From Acetobacteraceae bacterium (GTDB lineage Bacteria; Pseudomonadota; Alphaproteobacteria; Acetobacterales; Acetobacteraceae), in contig JALHQB010000028.1 of the NCBI GenBank assembly GCA_022842185.1, positions 1 to 53,913 of the forward strand: a stretch of DNA of 53,913 nucleotides, written 5' to 3'. The first letter of the stretch is position 1, and every line of letters starts with the position of its first letter. Position numbers and translations under genes: made by a program. Below are positions 24,985 to 32,562 of the stretch, one piece after another. Below the pieces are notes generated by a model. It worked only from the letters and a program-made list of their open reading frames with translations, was not told where the DNA came from and did not search any database.

Positions 24985-25740
24985 ATGACGATGATCGGCG
25001 CCGCGGCTTCAATCGCCCTGGCCATGATTGCCGCGCCGGCGGCGGGGCAACCGGGGCCGTCCTGCGCGGCCGGGACCGTGTACCTGACCATCGACACCGG
25101 CTGGGGGCGGGAAGCCGAACGGATCGCCGAGATCCTGAAGCGCCGCAACGTTCGCGCCACGCTGTTCGTGGCGAATGAACCGACCTCGACCGGTGAACGC
25201 AGCCTTGGCCCCGGCTGGGCCGCTTTCTGGCGCGCCCGCGTCGCGGAAGGCCATGTCTTCGCGTCCCACACCGACCGTCATTGGTATTTCCGTGGCGATG
25301 CCGGGCCGGGGCGCACCCGCTACGTCTCGCGCGGCGGGGAAGGGCAGGTGGTGCTGGACCAGGCGGCGATGTGCCGGGAACTGGCGTTGCCGATCGAAAG
25401 GTTGCGCGCGGTGGCGCCCGATGCGGTGGTGCTGCCGCTGTGGCGCGCGCCGGGCGGCATCACCACGCCCGGCGCGATCCGCATGGCCGCAGCCTGCGGA
25501 CTGCGCCACCAGGGTTGGAGCGCCAATGGGTTCCTGGGCGACGAATTGTCCTCCGAAGCCAGCCCCAACCGCGCGCTGGCGGACCGCGCCGTACGGAACG
25601 TCCGCGCCGGGGAGGTGATGGTGATGCATTGGGGGATCCGGTCGCGCCGCGACCCCTATGCCAATGTGCTGGAGGAGGTGATCACCGGCCTCCAGGCACG
25701 CGGCTTCTGTTTCGCGACGCTGCCCCCGACCGGGCGCTGA
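24985..25740 (+). CDS. Polysaccharide deacetylase family protein (NodB homology)
   Basis: This 251-residue exported protein has a signal peptide to about residue 21. The NodB fold shows LTIDTGWG, with D37 where TFDDG is canonical, so the second Asp of the pair is replaced by Thr. H95-TDR-H99 is the HxxxH zinc motif. Later blocks are LWRAPGGIT and a C-terminal VMHWGI. It would remove N-acetyl groups from an envelope or secreted glycan. The ATG at 24985 gives a clean signal peptide; an earlier GTG would overlap the propeller gene. Confidence 0.82.
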   Translation: MTMIGAAASIALAMIAAPAAGQPGPSCAAGTVYLTIDTGWGREAERIAEILKRRNVRATLFVANEPTSTGERSLGPGWAAFWRARVAEGHVFASHTDRHWYFRGDAGPGRTRYVSRGGEGQVVLDQAAMCRELALPIERLRAVAPDAVVLPLWRAPGGITTPGAIRMAAACGLRHQGWSANGFLGDELSSEASPNRALADRAVRNVRAGEVMVMHWGIRSRRDPYANVLEEVITGLQARGFCFATLPPTGR

Positions 25741-25795
25741 AGCGGAACCGCCGGTCTGCTTCGGGATCGGAGGCGGGTCCCCGCGGATGTCGCGG

Positions 25796-25822
25796 TTGCC
25801 GGGCACCACTGCCGCCCGGCAA
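25796..25822 (+). terminator. Stem-loop after the deacetylase gene
   Basis: TTGCCGGGC (25796-25804) pairs perfectly with GCCCGGCAA (25814-25822), with a 9-base loop ACCACTGCC. CTTTTTG follows about 12 bases later. It may terminate the upstream gene; its loop can also pair with 25845-25851. Confidence 0.5.
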
Positions 25823-25946
25823 GAATATTGTGCTTTTTGTGCCACAGTGGTGGCCTTGCACACCGGCGGGCTGCAACGCATGGCGCTTTGATCGGTTGAG
25901 TCCCCCAGGCAACCAAAGCCTCACTCCAAGCAACGGGACGCAAGCC

Positions 25947-27080
25947 ATGAATTTCAAACACGCATTGCTCGCCGCGACTATGCTGGCGCTGCCAATGGCG
26001 GCCTCCGCGCAGCCGGTCTCCGGTATCTACATCGCGGCCGGCGCCGGCCTGAACTGGCTGACCGATTCCGACGGCGGCAACCTGCAAAGCTTCATCGACG
26101 CGTCCGACGTGAACCCGAACAATCTCGGCCTGACGCCCAACGGCAATTTCAATGCGTCCTTCGACCTGGGCGGGGTCGGCGTCATGTCCGTCGGCTACGG
26201 CTTCGGCAACGGGATGCGCCTCGAGCTCGAAGGCAATTTCCGCTACAATGAAGTGGATAGCGTCACCGCACGTGGCTACGGCGCCGCCGCCAATTCCGGC
26301 GGGCGCGCCAAGACCTACGGCGTGATGGTCAACGCGCTGTATGATTTCGGTACGACGCAGAACTGGCCGGTGCTGCCGTATCTCGGCCTGGGCGTCGGCT
26401 ATGCTTGGCAGGAATACGATAGCGTCAACGTGCGTGCGCGCGGCACCACGGGCAGCACGCTGCCGCAGTTCGAAGTGCAGGGCACCGATGGGCGCTTCGC
26501 GTACCAGGCGATCGTTGGCGCGGCATTGCCGATCAGTTCGGTGCCGGGCCTCGCGCTGACCGCGGAATATCGCTTCTTCGGCACGCTGTCGCCGGAGTTC
26601 GATGCCTCCGCGCGTAACGTGAATGGCGTCGTCCGCCGCAGCCCGGTGGAAGTGGACAACTTCAACCACTCCATCCTGCTCGGCGTGCGCTATGCCTTCG
26701 GCGTCACGCCGCCGCCGCCGGCCCCCGCCCCCGCCGCGGCGCCCGCACCGGCGCGCACCTTCCTGGTCTTCTTCGACTGGAACCGCGCCGACCTGAACGA
26801 CCGCGCACGGGCGATCATCGGCGAAGCGGCGCAGGCCCGCACGCGCCAGGCCGTCACCCGCATCGAGGTCAACGGGTACACCGACACGTCCGGTTCGCCG
26901 CAGTACAACCAGGGCCTGTCGATCCGCCGCGCCAATGCGGTCGCGGCCGAACTGGTGCGCATGGGTGTGCCGCGTCAGGAAATCGTCGCCCAGGGCTTTG
27001 GCGAGACGAACCTGCTGGTGGCGACGCCGGACAACACGCGTGAGCCGCAGAACCGCCGGGTGGAAATCATCCTGCGCTGA
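25947..27080 (+). CDS. OmpA-family outer-membrane protein
   Basis: This is a 377-residue protein with a signal peptide (MNFKHALLAATMLALPMAASA). An eight-strand barrel-type domain follows (GIYIAAGAGLNW, MSVGYGFGNGMRLELEGNFRYNEV, LGVGYAWQEYDSV, ILLGVRYAFG). A Pro/Ala linker at about 252-268 leads to an OmpA-C peptidoglycan-binding domain: FLVFFDWNRADL, VNGYTDTSGSPQYNQGLSIRRANAV, GFGETN and NRRVEIIL. It ties the outer membrane to the cell wall. The 206-base leader contains a hairpin with potential tertiary pairing. Confidence 0.92.
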   Translation: MNFKHALLAATMLALPMAASAQPVSGIYIAAGAGLNWLTDSDGGNLQSFIDASDVNPNNLGLTPNGNFNASFDLGGVGVMSVGYGFGNGMRLELEGNFRYNEVDSVTARGYGAAANSGGRAKTYGVMVNALYDFGTTQNWPVLPYLGLGVGYAWQEYDSVNVRARGTTGSTLPQFEVQGTDGRFAYQAIVGAALPISSVPGLALTAEYRFFGTLSPEFDASARNVNGVVRRSPVEVDNFNHSILLGVRYAFGVTPPPPAPAPAAAPAPARTFLVFFDWNRADLNDRARAIIGEAAQARTRQAVTRIEVNGYTDTSGSPQYNQGLSIRRANAVAAELVRMGVPRQEIVAQGFGETNLLVATPDNTREPQNRRVEIILR

Positions 27081-27094
27081 GGCGGCGACGCCGT

Positions 27095-27177
27095 GCCTCG
27101 GAGAGGGGCTTTGCCCCTCTCCGAACCTCTCCCCACCAAAGGCTTAAGGCCTTTGGAAACCTCGGTTCTGGCGCTGA
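27095..27177 (-). repeat. Family 1 two-hairpin repeat, copy 4
   Basis: Hairpin B is CGGAGAGGGGC (27099-27109), TTT, GCCCCTCTCCG (27113-27123). The linker is AACCTCTCCCCA. Hairpin A is CCAAAGGC (27136-27143), TTAAG, GCCTTTGG (27149-27156), followed by AAACCTCGG. It begins 15 bases after the OmpA-like stop and may serve as its terminator. Confidence 0.85.
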
Positions 27178-27204
27178 TCTGGTGAGTTCGGCGCCAAAAT
27201 CCGG

Positions 27205-27262
27205 CGGTCCAGGGACCCGTTGGTCCCTGGCGGGGTGGTTTGGAGGGGCAGCACCCCTCCGA
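27205..27262 (+). repeat. Family 1 variant repeat (CCAGGGACC type), copy 5
   Basis: Hairpin A-prime is CCAGGGACC (27209-27217), CGTT, GGTCCCTGG (27222-27230). After the linker CGGGGTGGTT comes a short hairpin B, GGAGGGG (27242-27248) with CCCCTCC (27254-27260). The layout equals that of family 1 with a different first hairpin. It lies 28 bases from copy 4 in the opposite orientation. Confidence 0.8.
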
Positions 27263-27313
27263 CCTTCCTGCGCGCTTCCGCCACCCTTCGGCGCGGCGTA
27301 GATTGCCGCTCGC

Positions 27314-28267
27314 ATGACCGAATCCTTCACCCGCGCGCTCGATGACGTCACGGCCTGGCTGTTCGAATGGCTGGTGCAGCCGCTGATGTATGAACTGGGC
27401 CTGATGGACTGGGCCGAGGATGCGGTGGACTGGATCGAATTCGGCCTGTTCGGCGTCTTCTCGATCCTCGTGGTCTATGTGGTGTGCCGGCCGCTCGAAG
27501 CTTGGTGGCCGGTCGAGCCCGTCACCGACCGGCGCGCGATCCGGACCGACATCATCTACACGCTGCTGACGCGGCTGGGCCTGCTGCCGCTGATCGCCTT
27601 CGTGCTGCTGAATTCACTGAGCGCCTGGTGGGAAGGGACGGTGGCCAACAGCGGCTTCGTGCCGCCGACGCTGGAGACGCTGTTCCCCGGCCTGCGCGAA
27701 GCGCCGCTGCTGGCATTCGCGATCTATGTGGTGATCCTGGATTTCGGGGAATATTGGCGGCACCGCTTCCAGCATTCCTTCCGCTGGTGGTGGGCGCTGC
27801 ATTCCATCCATCACGCCCAGCGGCAGATGACCTTCTGGTCGGATGACCGCAACCACGTCCTGGATGAGATCATCGGCGCGCTGTGGTTCGGTGCGATCGC
27901 GCTGCTGATCGGCGTGCCGCCGGGGCAGTTTCCGCTGCTAGTGCTGATCTCGCGGCTCGCCGAGAGCCTGTCGCATGCCAATGTGCGCCTGTCCTTCGGC
28001 AAGGTGGGGGAAAGGCTGTTCGTGTCGCCGCGGTTCCACCGGCTGCATCACGGTGTCATGTCCACGGCCGATCACGGCAAGAACTACGCGGTGCTGTTCC
28101 CGGTGTGGGACTGGATGTTCGGCACCGCCGATTTCCGCCGCGACGTTTTCCCGCGCACCGGGGACCCCGATGGACCGGAAGCGCTGGCCACCGGCGGCTG
28201 GCTGCGGCAACAATTTGTCGGGTTGAAGCGCATGGCCGGCGCGATCGCCGGACGATCAGGGAATTGA
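27314..28267 (+). CDS. Sterol desaturase / fatty acid hydroxylase family membrane protein
   Basis: This 317-residue integral membrane enzyme has hydrophobic segments near 43-58, 84-103 and 130-145. The di-iron histidine clusters are H150-RFQ-H154, H163-SI-H166-H167 and a later RFHRLHHG plus DHGKNY. These match the HxxxH, HxxHH pattern of membrane hydroxylases/desaturases that oxidise lipid chains or sterol-like molecules. The stop is 1 base before the start of the molybdoenzyme gene. The lipid substrate is unknown. Confidence 0.88.
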   Translation: MTESFTRALDDVTAWLFEWLVQPLMYELGLMDWAEDAVDWIEFGLFGVFSILVVYVVCRPLEAWWPVEPVTDRRAIRTDIIYTLLTRLGLLPLIAFVLLNSLSAWWEGTVANSGFVPPTLETLFPGLREAPLLAFAIYVVILDFGEYWRHRFQHSFRWWWALHSIHHAQRQMTFWSDDRNHVLDEIIGALWFGAIALLIGVPPGQFPLLVLISRLAESLSHANVRLSFGKVGERLFVSPRFHRLHHGVMSTADHGKNYAVLFPVWDWMFGTADFRRDVFPRTGDPDGPEALATGGWLRQQFVGLKRMAGAIAGRSGN

Positions 28268-28268
28268 A

Positions 28269-30560
28269 ATGAACGCACCACCGCGGCTGAAGCCCCATTC
28301 CTCCCATTGGGGTGTGTTCTCCGCCGGTTGGCGCGATGGGACGCTGGTGGTGGAACCGCATCCGGGCGACCCGGACCCGAACCCCCTGCTGCAGAACTTC
28401 CCCGATGCCCTGCGCCACCGCGCCCGCGTTGCCCAGCCCATGGTCCGCCGGGGTTGGCTGGAACGCGGCCCGGGCAAGGATGACCGCCGGGGACGCGACG
28501 AATTCATCCCGATGGCGTGGGACAAGGTGCTGGACCTGCTGGCGGGTGAACTCGCGCGCGTGCGGGATGTGCATGGTGCGGGCGCGATCTTCGGCGGGTC
28601 CTATGGCTGGTCCTCGGCCGGGCGCTTCCATCATGCGCAATCCCAGGTGCACCGGTTCCTCAACACCGCGCTCGGTGGCTATGTGAAGTCGGTCAATTCC
28701 TATTCGGCCGGCGCCTCGGCGGTGATCCTGCCGCATTTCCTCGGCCCGTTCGAAGCCGTGTCGCGTCGCAACGTCACCTGGGACCAGGTGGTGGCGCATA
28801 CCGAGATCTGCGTGGCCTTCGGCGGCATGGCGCTGAAGAATTCCATGGTCGCGTCCGGCGGCGTCAGCCGGCATGTCGAACGCCAGTCGATGGTCGCCGC
28901 CGCGGCGCGGGGCTGCGCCTTCGTCAATGTCTCCCCGCTGCGCGACGACCTGCCCACGGAAGCCGGCGCCGAATGGATCGCGCCGGTGCCGGGGACGGAT
29001 ACGGCGATGATGCTGGGGATGGCGCATACGCTGCTGGCCGAGGGCCTGCACGATGCCGCCTTCATCGAACGCTACTGCTCCGGCTGGGAGGTGTTCGAGG
29101 CGTATCTCACCGGGCGCGCCGATGGTGTTGCCAAGACCGCCGATTGGGCGGCGGCCATCTGCGGCGTGCCGGCCGATACCATTGCCGGGCTGGCGCGGCG
29201 GATGGCGGGCAAGCGGTCGCTGATCGTGCTCGCGCATTCCTTGCAGCGCGCCGAACATGGCGAACAGCCGATCTGGATGGCGGGCGTGCTGGCGGCGATG
29301 CTGGGGCAGATCGGCTTGCCGGGCGGCGGCTATAACTATGCGCTCGGGTCGATCGCGCATTACGGCAAGCGGCACAACGCGGTGCCGACTGCCGCCCTGC
29401 CGCAGGGCAAGAACGGGGTGGGCGCCTTCATCCCGGTCGCGCGCATTTCCGACATGCTGCTGAACCCCGGCGCGCCGTTCGACTATGACGGCAAGCGGAT
29501 GGAATATCCCGACATTCGACTGGTCTATTGGGCGGGCGGCAATCCGTTCCATCACCACCAGGATCTCAATCGGCTCCGCCGCGCCTTCGCGGCGGTGGAG
29601 ACGCTGGTGGTCCACGAGATCGCCTGGACAGCCACGGCCCGCCATGCCGACATCGTGTTGCCGACGACGATGACGCTGGAGCGCGAGGACATCGGCGCCG
29701 CGCCGACCGATCCGCTGATGGTCGCGATGCATCGCATCGCCGAACCCTTTGGCGAAGCGCGCGACGACTTCGACATTTTCGCCGAACTCGCCGAACGCCT
29801 GGGCCAGCGTGAAGCCTTCACCGAGGGCCGCGACGCGCGGGGCTGGCTGCGGCACCTGTATGCCGCGACGCAGAAAGGGTTGGAGGCGAAGGGGCTGCCT
29901 GCGCCGTCCTTCGACGAGTTCTGGGAGGCCGGCTTCATGACCCTGCCGCAAGGTGAGGATGATGGCGGCATCCTGCGCGCGTTCCGGGACGACCCGGACG
30001 GCGCAGCGCTGCCGACGCGCACCGGCCGCATCCAATTGTCGTCGGAGACCATCGCCGGCTTCGGGTATGCCGATTGCCCCGGCCATCCCGCCTGGCTGGC
30101 ACAGCAGGATGCGCCGGCGGCGGACCGCCCGCTGTGGCTGGTCGCGAACCAGCCCGCGACCCGCCTGCACAGCCAGTTCGATTTCGGTGGCCACAGCAAC
30201 GGCGCGAAGCGCCGCGGGCGGGAGGTGATGCGCGTGCACCCGTCCGACGCCGCATCGCGCGGCATCGCCGATGGCGACATCGTGCGGCTGTTCAATGCGC
30301 GCGGCGCCTGCCTGGCGACGGCGGCGGTCAGCGAGGATGTGCGCGCCGGCGTGGTGCAATTGCCGACCGGCGCCTGGTACGACCCCGAGGACCCCGAGGA
30401 CGCGCAGGCCCTGTGCGTCCATGGCAACCCGAACGTGCTGACGCGCGATGTCGGAACGTCGTCACTGGCGCAGGGGTGCACGGGGCAGTTGACCAGCGTG
30501 GAGGTCGAGCGGTTCACCGGGAACCTGCCGCCGATCCGGGCGTTCGATCCGCCGGGTTGA
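28269..30560 (+). CDS. Molybdopterin-dependent oxidoreductase, biotin sulfoxide reductase (BisC)-like
   Basis: This 763-residue member of the DMSO reductase family opens with SSHWGVFSAGW, then HPGDPDPNPLLQNFPDALR, FGGSYGWSSAGRFHHAQSQVHRFLN and VNSYSAGASAVILPH. These are characteristic of the BisC/TorZ/DMSO reductase branch, in which a serine ligates molybdenum. No N-terminal [4Fe-4S] cysteine motif and no Tat signal are present, which points to a cytoplasmic enzyme like BisC. It would reduce an S- or N-oxide. AGGGAA lies just upstream of the ATG. Unusually, it is the second gene of a pair with the membrane di-iron enzyme. Confidence 0.9.
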   Translation: MNAPPRLKPHSSHWGVFSAGWRDGTLVVEPHPGDPDPNPLLQNFPDALRHRARVAQPMVRRGWLERGPGKDDRRGRDEFIPMAWDKVLDLLAGELARVRDVHGAGAIFGGSYGWSSAGRFHHAQSQVHRFLNTALGGYVKSVNSYSAGASAVILPHFLGPFEAVSRRNVTWDQVVAHTEICVAFGGMALKNSMVASGGVSRHVERQSMVAAAARGCAFVNVSPLRDDLPTEAGAEWIAPVPGTDTAMMLGMAHTLLAEGLHDAAFIERYCSGWEVFEAYLTGRADGVAKTADWAAAICGVPADTIAGLARRMAGKRSLIVLAHSLQRAEHGEQPIWMAGVLAAMLGQIGLPGGGYNYALGSIAHYGKRHNAVPTAALPQGKNGVGAFIPVARISDMLLNPGAPFDYDGKRMEYPDIRLVYWAGGNPFHHHQDLNRLRRAFAAVETLVVHEIAWTATARHADIVLPTTMTLEREDIGAAPTDPLMVAMHRIAEPFGEARDDFDIFAELAERLGQREAFTEGRDARGWLRHLYAATQKGLEAKGLPAPSFDEFWEAGFMTLPQGEDDGGILRAFRDDPDGAALPTRTGRIQLSSETIAGFGYADCPGHPAWLAQQDAPAADRPLWLVANQPATRLHSQFDFGGHSNGAKRRGREVMRVHPSDAASRGIADGDIVRLFNARGACLATAAVSEDVRAGVVQLPTGAWYDPEDPEDAQALCVHGNPNVLTRDVGTSSLAQGCTGQLTSVEVERFTGNLPPIRAFDPPG

Positions 30561-30565
30561 GGGTG

Positions 30566-30635
30566 GACCGGAGAGGGCTTTGCCCCCTCCGTACCTCCCC
30601 CACCAAAGGCTTAAGGCCTTTGGAAACCTCGACTT
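30566..30635 (-). repeat. Family 1 two-hairpin repeat, copy 6
   Basis: Hairpin B, imperfect, is CGGAGAGGGC-TTT-GCCCCCTCCG. Hairpin A is CCAAAGGC (30603-30610), TTAAG, GCCTTTGG (30616-30623), followed by AAACCTCGACTTG. It fills the gap between the convergent molybdoenzyme and RutB genes. Confidence 0.85.
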
Positions 30636-30666
30636 GAAGCAGGGACTGGGCCCTCTCCCAATCGAC

Positions 30667-30703
30667 AAAAAAAGGAGGGGGATTCGGGGGAGTTCACTCC
30701 CCC
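30667..30703 (-). terminator. Rho-independent terminator of the rutB-like gene
   Basis: On the minus strand GGGGGAGT (30703-30696) pairs with ACTCCCCC (30693-30686) across a GA loop that includes part of the stop codon. GAATCCCCCTCC and a run of seven T follow. The hairpin overlaps the stop codon itself. Confidence 0.6.
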
Positions 30704-31389
30704 GCGCTTGCTTCGTTCGACGTCAACGCCGCCCGCATCTCGGCGCCTGTCGTGACCCACCCGAAGAATGCCTGCACGTTGAATTCCGTCGCCGCCTGTG
30801 TCCCTGGCCCAGCCCCCATTGTGGCGTCGGTCAGCATCACGGGGAAGAACTCGCGGTGATACGCGTCGCGGATGGTGCTTTCGACGCAGACATTGGTGGC
30901 GACGCCGCAGACCAGCAGGGTGCGGATGCGGCGCGATGCCAGGATCTGTTCCAGCCCGGTGCCCGCGAAGCCGGAATACCGCGCCTTGGGCACGACGATG
31001 TCCCCCGGCTGCGGCGTGAGCTCCGGGACGATGTCGTGGTCCCAGGTGCCGTGTGTGATGAGTTTCCCGGCATAGGCGTCATTCGCGCGCATGAATTTCA
31101 GCGCGTTGGATTTGTGCCAGACCGGGGCGGTGGATGGTGCCTCGCGCTGGTCGGGGGAAAAGCCGTTCTGCAGGTAGATGACCGGCAGGCCGGCGTTGCG
31201 GCAGGCCTCGGCGATGCGGGCGGTTTCCTCGATGACCGGCGCGGCGCCCGAGACGTCGAAGCCGACAAGGTCGATGTAGCCGCCCTTGGATAGGTAGGCG
31301 TTCTGCATGTCGACGATGATCAGTGCCGTTTCCTCGACCGTGACGGTCAGTGGTTCGGGGCGGGCGGGCAGGGTGATGGTGCGGGGCAT
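30694..31389 (-). CDS. rutB: RutB-like isochorismatase-family amidohydrolase
   Basis: This 231-residue enzyme closely follows E. coli RutB, the peroxyureidoacrylate/ureidoacrylate amidohydrolase of the Rut uracil pathway. Matches include LPARPEPLT, IIVDMQNAYLSKGGYIDLVGFDVS, WHKSNALKFMR, VPKARYSGF and ATNVCVEST, ending FFGWV. The cysteine-hydrolase triad is D27, K135 and C168. None of the other rut genes (rutA, C, D, E, F, G) is nearby, so it may act on another ureido or carbamoyl substrate. The symbol rests on similarity only. Confidence 0.82.
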   Translation of the reverse strand: MPRTITLPARPEPLTVTVEETALIIVDMQNAYLSKGGYIDLVGFDVSGAAPVIEETARIAEACRNAGLPVIYLQNGFSPDQREAPSTAPVWHKSNALKFMRANDAYAGKLITHGTWDHDIVPELTPQPGDIVVPKARYSGFAGTGLEQILASRRIRTLLVCGVATNVCVESTIRDAYHREFFPVMLTDATMGAGPGTQAATEFNVQAFFGWVTTGAEMRAALTSNEASAGE

Positions 31390-31458
31390 CGGTGCGGTTC
31401 CTGGCGATGCCGTGGGCGAGGCAATGCCCGTGCCAGGATGGGGTTGGCCGCTTTTCTG

Positions 31459-32070
31459 CTACCCCAGCAACCGCGCCACCAACGCTTCGGGGTCGAAGCC
31501 GCGTTCCATCTCCTGCTGGGTCGAGACAATATGGAAGCGGAGCGCGCCGCGGATCGCCGGGGATTCCCCGATGCGTTTGTCGGGATGGATCGGCAGGGTC
31601 GCGAAAAGCGGCGCCTCGGCCAGCAAGGCGCGTTCATGGGACCGTTGCGGCGGGGCGGTTTGCAGGCCGGCCAGCCAGGCGCGGATCGATGCCGCCTGCA
31701 TCGTCGCAGCTTCGTCGGGTGGCGGCGGCTCGGCCGCGAGGGCCGCGTCGTGCAGCGCCGCCAGGGCTTCGGCCAGATCCGGCTCGCGGCCCGGCGCGAG
31801 GGGGCGCAGCCAGGCTTCCGCCACGCCGGTGACATCGGCCAGGGCGCCGAAATACACCTGCCAACGGCAATGCAGGAGGGCGGCCTGGAAGTCCGGTTCG
31901 GCGAACAACCTCTGTTCGTGACGGCCGGACTTGACCTGGCAGTAATCGAGCACCGTCTTCTGCGCGACATAGGCGCCGCGCTGATGCAGGAATGCGCCGA
32001 ATTCCCGCGGGTCGCCCGATCGCTTGCGCGTTATGAACCGCGCCATTGTTGCGAAGATGCCATGGGACAT
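31459..32070 (-). CDS. Conserved-looking protein of unknown function
   Basis: A 203-residue cytoplasmic protein that I do not recognise. It starts MSHGIFATMARFITRKRSGD and has a strongly patterned N-terminal half (FLHQRGAYVAQKTVLDYCQVKSGRHEQRLF, then LLHCRWQVYFGALADVT). That half looks all-helical, with regularly placed aromatic and charged residues. An Ala/Pro-rich linker follows, then PIHPDKRIGESPAIRGALRFH. No catalytic motif or membrane segment was seen. The ATG at 32070 was preferred to a GTG at 32085; no good ribosome site precedes either. Coding is supported by the uninterrupted frame and the high-GC codon pattern. Confidence 0.65.
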   Translation of the reverse strand: MSHGIFATMARFITRKRSGDPREFGAFLHQRGAYVAQKTVLDYCQVKSGRHEQRLFAEPDFQAALLHCRWQVYFGALADVTGVAEAWLRPLAPGREPDLAEALAALHDAALAAEPPPPDEAATMQAASIRAWLAGLQTAPPQRSHERALLAEAPLFATLPIHPDKRIGESPAIRGALRFHIVSTQQEMERGFDPEALVARLLG

Positions 32071-32253
32071 GGTCGTGTCATCCACTGAGGTAACTGCCTA
32101 GTTGCACGCCGATGGCGGCGCATGGCAACGTCGCAGACAAGGTTCCGTGAGTCGTCGCAAATCGCGATGTCATGGAACCGCACAAGCCTTGGCAAAGGCG
32201 GCCCGAACGTCCAGGCCAGCCGAAAAAGAAAACGAAACGTGGGGGAGTAATCC

Positions 32254-32559
32254 ATGCCTTTGGCAGAACCGGATTCCGTGCGGCCTGTCCGCATCGAATC
32301 AGACGTCGATCCCGCAACCGCGGCGGCCTATTGGTCCAAGACATCGGGCCTGATGTGGACGATGCTGATCATCTGGGCCGTGTTCGGCTTCGGCATCCAT
32401 TTCTTCGTCAACACGCTCAACGAGATCAAGTTCCTGGGCTTCCCGCTTGGCTTCTACATGGCCGCGCAGGGCAGCCTGATCGTGTTCGTCGTGATGCTGT
32501 TCTGGTTCGCCCGGCGACAGAACGCGATCGATGCCGAATTCGGCGTGGAGGAGGACTGA
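32254..32559 (+). CDS. DUF4212 protein, small subunit of a sodium/solute symporter
   Basis: This 101-residue protein has two membrane helices, about 32-52 (LMWTMLIIWAVFGFGIHFFV) and 63-86. The core YWSKTSGLMW...FGFGIHFFVNTLN...FPLGFYMAAQGS is diagnostic of DUF4212. These proteins are always found beside a large VC_2705-type symporter, as here, and are thought to be an accessory subunit. GGGGGAG 6 bases upstream supports the start. The symporter gene follows 3 bases after the stop. Confidence 0.93.
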   Translation: MPLAEPDSVRPVRIESDVDPATAAAYWSKTSGLMWTMLIIWAVFGFGIHFFVNTLNEIKFLGFPLGFYMAAQGSLIVFVVMLFWFARRQNAIDAEFGVEED

Positions 32560-32562
32560 GCC

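Noticed and set aside
28056..30422. 788-residue minus-strand open frame opposite the molybdoenzyme
   Set aside because: Shadow of the BisC-like gene; composition is Arg/His/Gln-rich as expected for antisense high-GC DNA, with no motif.
32130..32200. GGTTCC...GGAACC inverted repeat before the DUF4212 gene as an operator
   Set aside because: Arms are only 6 bases and far apart (about 30 bases), which is expected by chance at this GC content.
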